Shown: in pieces, positions 5,174-7,491 of the stretch
Position numbering within the stretch: the stretch's first letter is position 1
How the letters are laid out: the number at the start of each line of letters is the position of its first letter
Source of the DNA: an uncultured Oscillospiraceae bacterium
Lineage (GTDB): Bacteria > Bacillota > Clostridia > Oscillospirales > Acutalibacteraceae
Reading direction: 5' to 3'
DNA: 7,491 nt
Assembly: GCA_902462665.1 (NCBI GenBank)
Contig: CABQCM010000060.1
Coordinates: 1-7,491 of the forward strand
The notes under the pieces: generated by a model
The model's database searches: none
Seen by the model: only the letters and a program-made list of their open reading frames with translations
What the model was told of the DNA's origin: nothing
Translations under genes and position numbers: made by a program

Positions 5174-6559
5174 TTACTCCTCCGCCAGCCTTTCCAGCTC
5201 GGGCATATATTTCTCCCGAATTGCCATCAAATCCTCTGGAGTATCGCAGGGCAGGTCAAAATACCACGCCAGAGCAATTTCCGGTTTTAACAGTCCACTA
5301 GATACCATGCCGGTATATTCTGACCATACTTTGTTCTCATCGTACAAAATGCCGTTACCCCAAGATACTGCAATATCCTTCTCAGGATTTATTGGGGCCG
5401 TATCGCACACTTTGTATATCTGCCCTAGAATGTCGCATACACGAACCGCCTCTCGGACAGCTCGCTCCCACATTTGCTGAAAATCAATAATAGTTAGGTT
5501 GTAATCGCCCGCCGAGGATGTCACCTCTGTCGCGGTCCGCTCTGCGGCTTCCACTTCGGAAAGGATACCACGCTTTAGACCGATAAGGCTCTCACAGTTA
5601 CGCAAATACTCAGCCTTGCGCGCAAGGAACGACTGTTCCCGGAAAGCCGGGGAAAAGATGGTCACCCCCAACTCATCGGGTGAATGATCGAGACCAGAAA
5701 ACACGTGATCTTTAAAACCAAATCCCCCACGTTCATCCGGCGACATGAGGTCATTACTTACGATAATACGGCTTTCGCCGCGCTCAAACTCCCCGTTAAT
5801 CTGTGATTCGTTGACATTAATGAGATGAATCAATCCTGCTGCTGCCGCATACACACTCACGGGGTCTGGGCTGCCGTCCACACAATTTTCAACGGGTACT
5901 TGTAACGGAACCAACCCCAAAGAATATACGGGCTTTGGCAATCTATTTATCGGCTTTATGGCCGCATATTTTTCCAAACTATTGAGCGAGATCTCTTCGC
6001 CTAGCGCATTTTCATTTTGAGAGCAAAATAGCCGGCTGACAATTGTTAGATAGCCATGGTAATCCACACTGCGTCGTTCCAGCAGTGTATAATATTTTCC
6101 GCCCACAATGGTCTTTTTGCATGTGCCGATATCGGAAATCTCCCCTTGTTCATCCCGAGATAGGACAACAAAATTACGGCGGTCAATGACACAAAAACAG
6201 ATGCCCTGCGCGGTAAATATCGGTTTTAAAAAGCACTCTCCGCCGATTAAGGTGCTCTGCATTGCCTTCTTCCGCACCTTATCCAACGCAAGCAATATCT
6301 TAGAAAGATATTCGCTTTTTGCTCCTTCTTTATTTGCCGAGGCGTCATACTCGCTGAAAACCGTTTTGCACAGCTTGGACACGATAGCTACGGGCAATCG
6401 CTGGCACGGGTCTTCCTGCCTGGTCGGTGTTTGCTGATAATACAAATTATACCAATCGGTTATTGCCTCTCGCATTGCGGATGTAGTGATATCCCTTACC
6501 CCGAAGACCTGTTCGAAAGATTGTATTTTGTTGTTAAACAATGCACTAATCATTCCCAT
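5174..6559 (-). CDS. Portal protein, SPP1 gp6 / A118-like (461 aa)
   Basis: This is the dodecameric ring at one capsid vertex through which DNA enters and leaves and on which terminase docks. The signature AAERTATEVTSSAGDYNLTI (about 338-357) is the conserved AxERTATEI/V block of this portal family. Other typical parts are the RLPVAIVSKLCKTVFSE helix (54-70), GGECFLKPIF (106-115), the wing segment ending PKPVYSLGLVPLQVPVENCV, and SVYAAAAGLIHLINVNESQ (235-253). The C-terminal SSGLLKPEIALAWYFDLP and MAIREKYMPELERLAEE are also standard. The start at 6559 is preferred over an ATG two codons later because AGGGGGTGA lies 6 nt upstream of it. It overlaps the preceding small gene by 14 nt. Length is normal, with no break visible. 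Confidence 0.92.
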   Translation of the reverse strand: MGMISALFNNKIQSFEQVFGVRDITTSAMREAITDWYNLYYQQTPTRQEDPCQRLPVAIVSKLCKTVFSEYDASANKEGAKSEYLSKILLALDKVRKKAMQSTLIGGECFLKPIFTAQGICFCVIDRRNFVVLSRDEQGEISDIGTCKKTIVGGKYYTLLERRSVDYHGYLTIVSRLFCSQNENALGEEISLNSLEKYAAIKPINRLPKPVYSLGLVPLQVPVENCVDGSPDPVSVYAAAAGLIHLINVNESQINGEFERGESRIIVSNDLMSPDERGGFGFKDHVFSGLDHSPDELGVTIFSPAFREQSFLARKAEYLRNCESLIGLKRGILSEVEAAERTATEVTSSAGDYNLTIIDFQQMWERAVREAVRVCDILGQIYKVCDTAPINPEKDIAVSWGNGILYDENKVWSEYTGMVSSGLLKPEIALAWYFDLPCDTPEDLMAIREKYMPELERLAEE

Positions 6560-6761
6560 TGGGTTTCACCCCCTCCAACACAATCGTTCGGCGCTGCATC
6601 CGCATTGCTTTTTCCATCCCTTTCACATAAGAGCGCAGACATTCGTTTTCATTCTTGAGCTCGTCTATCGTCTGCTCTAACAAAAGATTGTCTTGCATCA
6701 GCTTTTCCTTGCAATAGGCGGGCAGATAACGTTCATAAAGCCACCGTTTGAATTTGTTCAT
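6546..6761 (-). CDS. Small coiled-coil protein between terminase and portal (71 aa)
   Basis: I do not know a function for this protein. The sequence MNKFKRWLYERYLPAYCKEK is followed by an amphipathic, heptad-like stretch (LLLEQTIDELKNENECLRSY, about residues 26-45) and a basic segment MEKAMRMQRR. The layout suggests a short dimeric or trimeric coiled coil. I recall similar small proteins in this slot in Clostridia prophages, annotated only as hypothetical. The gene overlaps the terminase end by 29 nt and the portal start by 14 nt in other frames, so translational coupling on both sides is likely. Its ribosome-binding site (AGGGGGCTGA) is moderate and lies in the terminase coding sequence. The reading frame's conservation-like charged pattern and tight packing argue that it is real. 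Confidence 0.7.
   Translation of the reverse strand: MNKFKRWLYERYLPAYCKEKLMQDNLLLEQTIDELKNENECLRSYVKGMEKAMRMQRRTIVLEGVKPNGND
6566..6574 (-). promoter_or_regulatory. Ribosome-binding site deciding the portal start
   Basis: AGGGGGTGA, differing from AGGAGGTGA at one base, sits 6 nt before the ATG at 6559 and 12 nt before the alternative ATG at 6553. This favours 6559. The site lies inside the last codons of the small coiled-coil gene. Confidence 0.6.
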
Positions 6762-7491
6762 CGTTCAGCCCCCTAAGCTCTGGAATGTGTCGAAGTTCTC
6801 GGCGCAGTACCGTACTGCAAAAATATCTGATATCATCCATAGCGTGATCGTTGACTTTCAGCGGCTTATCTACCTCGCCCTTATCATCCCAGCAATACAA
6901 CCCAAACTCCCGAATTGCGTCTTTGCAATTCTTATGAATCAAAATACGACCCGCTTTCAAAAGCGTTGCGGTTAAACGAATGCCCGGCAAAACCTCATTG
7001 CGAGCCTTACGGACCGAAAACCTTCCGTGGCGCCGGATTGTCTCGATAAACGAAGTGGCCGAAGGGTCTACTACAACAAAGCAAATTGGTAAATCTCCGG
7101 CCAGTGTTTCCAGTTCTTGATAATATTCCTCATCGGTTTTCATGAGTTGTGACGTTCGCCCAGAATAATAATACTCTCGGATGCGAACCGCTTTGCCATC
7201 ATTAACACACCAAAGCCCCGCTGAAAAAGGATTCAGCGTTCCGTAGTCCACTGAAATATAAAACAGTCCGTTGGTGGGTATCTGCTCTGTAGTGTGTTGC
7301 TCTTTATCGAACTCATATACCAATCCTTCAGCCAAACACCACTCGCCCAAGATGTACCGGCGATAAAACACGCCGGAGTACATTCTCTCGTATCGTTCTC
7401 GGATTTCTGGCGCAAGAGCCAAATTATCCGCCATCGTAAAGTGAAGATGCAAGGCGTTACGCTCTTTACATTTCTGCACCCACTCTTTGTA
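6733..7491 (-). CDS. terL: Terminase large subunit, C-terminal nuclease part, cut by window edge
   Basis: This is the packaging motor subunit; the visible 252 residues cover the end of the ATPase linker and the whole nuclease domain that cuts concatemeric DNA. The frame is open to the window edge, entering as YKEWVQKCKERNALHLHFTM. LHFTMADNLALAPEIRERYE and YSGVFYRRYILGEW are the typical linker of the PBSX-type terminase family. The RNase H-like nuclease carries its three acidic sites: D82 in ISVDYGTLNPFSAGLW, D142 in VVVDPSATSFIETIRRHG, and D219/D220 in VNDHAMDDIRYF (numbering from the first visible residue). The Walker A and B motifs must lie outside the window. The gene ends in TGA at 6733 and overlaps the next gene by 29 nt. 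The catalytic acidic set is intact, so nothing suggests decay. Confidence 0.92.
   Translation of the reverse strand, partial: YKEWVQKCKERNALHLHFTMADNLALAPEIRERYERMYSGVFYRRYILGEWCLAEGLVYEFDKEQHTTEQIPTNGLFYISVDYGTLNPFSAGLWCVNDGKAVRIREYYYSGRTSQLMKTDEEYYQELETLAGDLPICFVVVDPSATSFIETIRRHGRFSVRKARNEVLPGIRLTATLLKAGRILIHKNCKDAIREFGLYCWDDKGEVDKPLKVNDHAMDDIRYFCSTVLRRELRHIPELRGLNDEQIQTVAL

Noticed and set aside
7477..7479. GTG as the start of a 248-residue gene
   Set aside because: The frame continues upstream to the window edge and the protein is clearly the C-terminal part of a terminase, so this is an internal valine codon.
1..7491. Defence island, CRISPR array, tRNA, insertion sequence or attachment site
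   Set aside because: The window is filled end to end by phage structural genes. I found no spaced direct repeats, cloverleaf, transposase frame or terminal inverted repeats.

Overview
The window is the head and head-tail joining part of a tailed-phage (siphovirus-like) late gene cluster. It is most likely a prophage or phage of a Gram-positive Firmicute, probably in the Clostridia. Base composition is near 50% GC and Shine-Dalgarno sequences are strong (AGGAGGAGA, GAGGTGA, AAGGAAGG). The proteins resemble the Listeria A118-type head module and its many relatives in gut Clostridia prophages. This placement rests on recalled family patterns, not on a search. No host gene, integrase or attachment site is present, so prophage versus free phage cannot be decided.

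All genes lie on the minus strand, so the biological order runs from position 7491 down to 1. It starts with the C-terminal nuclease part of the large terminase (cut by the window edge), followed by a small coiled-coil protein (6546-6761) and the portal (5174-6559). Next come the minor capsid protein of the Phage_min_cap2/gpF type (4001-5170) and a 61-residue cysteine-rich protein (3774-3959). After these are an intrinsic terminator and a structured 94-nt leader, then the GP20-type scaffold (3089-3646) and the major capsid protein (2086-3081). A head-tail connector (1721-2074), three small minor capsid/neck proteins (1344-1721, 949-1344, 507-947) and the start of the tail tube protein (501 to the window edge) complete the order.

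The genes form one assembly line. Terminase cuts and pumps DNA through the portal. The scaffold directs polymerisation of the capsid protein around the portal. The connector and minor capsid proteins then build the neck to which the tail tube docks. Spacing is extremely tight: most junctions overlap or place the ribosome-binding site inside the preceding gene's last codons.

The exception is the 127-nt gap between the cysteine-rich gene and the scaffold gene. It holds a good rho-independent terminator and then a GC-rich leader with two 7-bp stems that share bases and so exclude each other. This is the most unusual piece of the window and could set scaffold/capsid expression apart from the upstream packaging genes. 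Otherwise the region is an orthodox phage structural cassette. I see no defence system, CRISPR array, tRNA, insertion sequence or other cargo.
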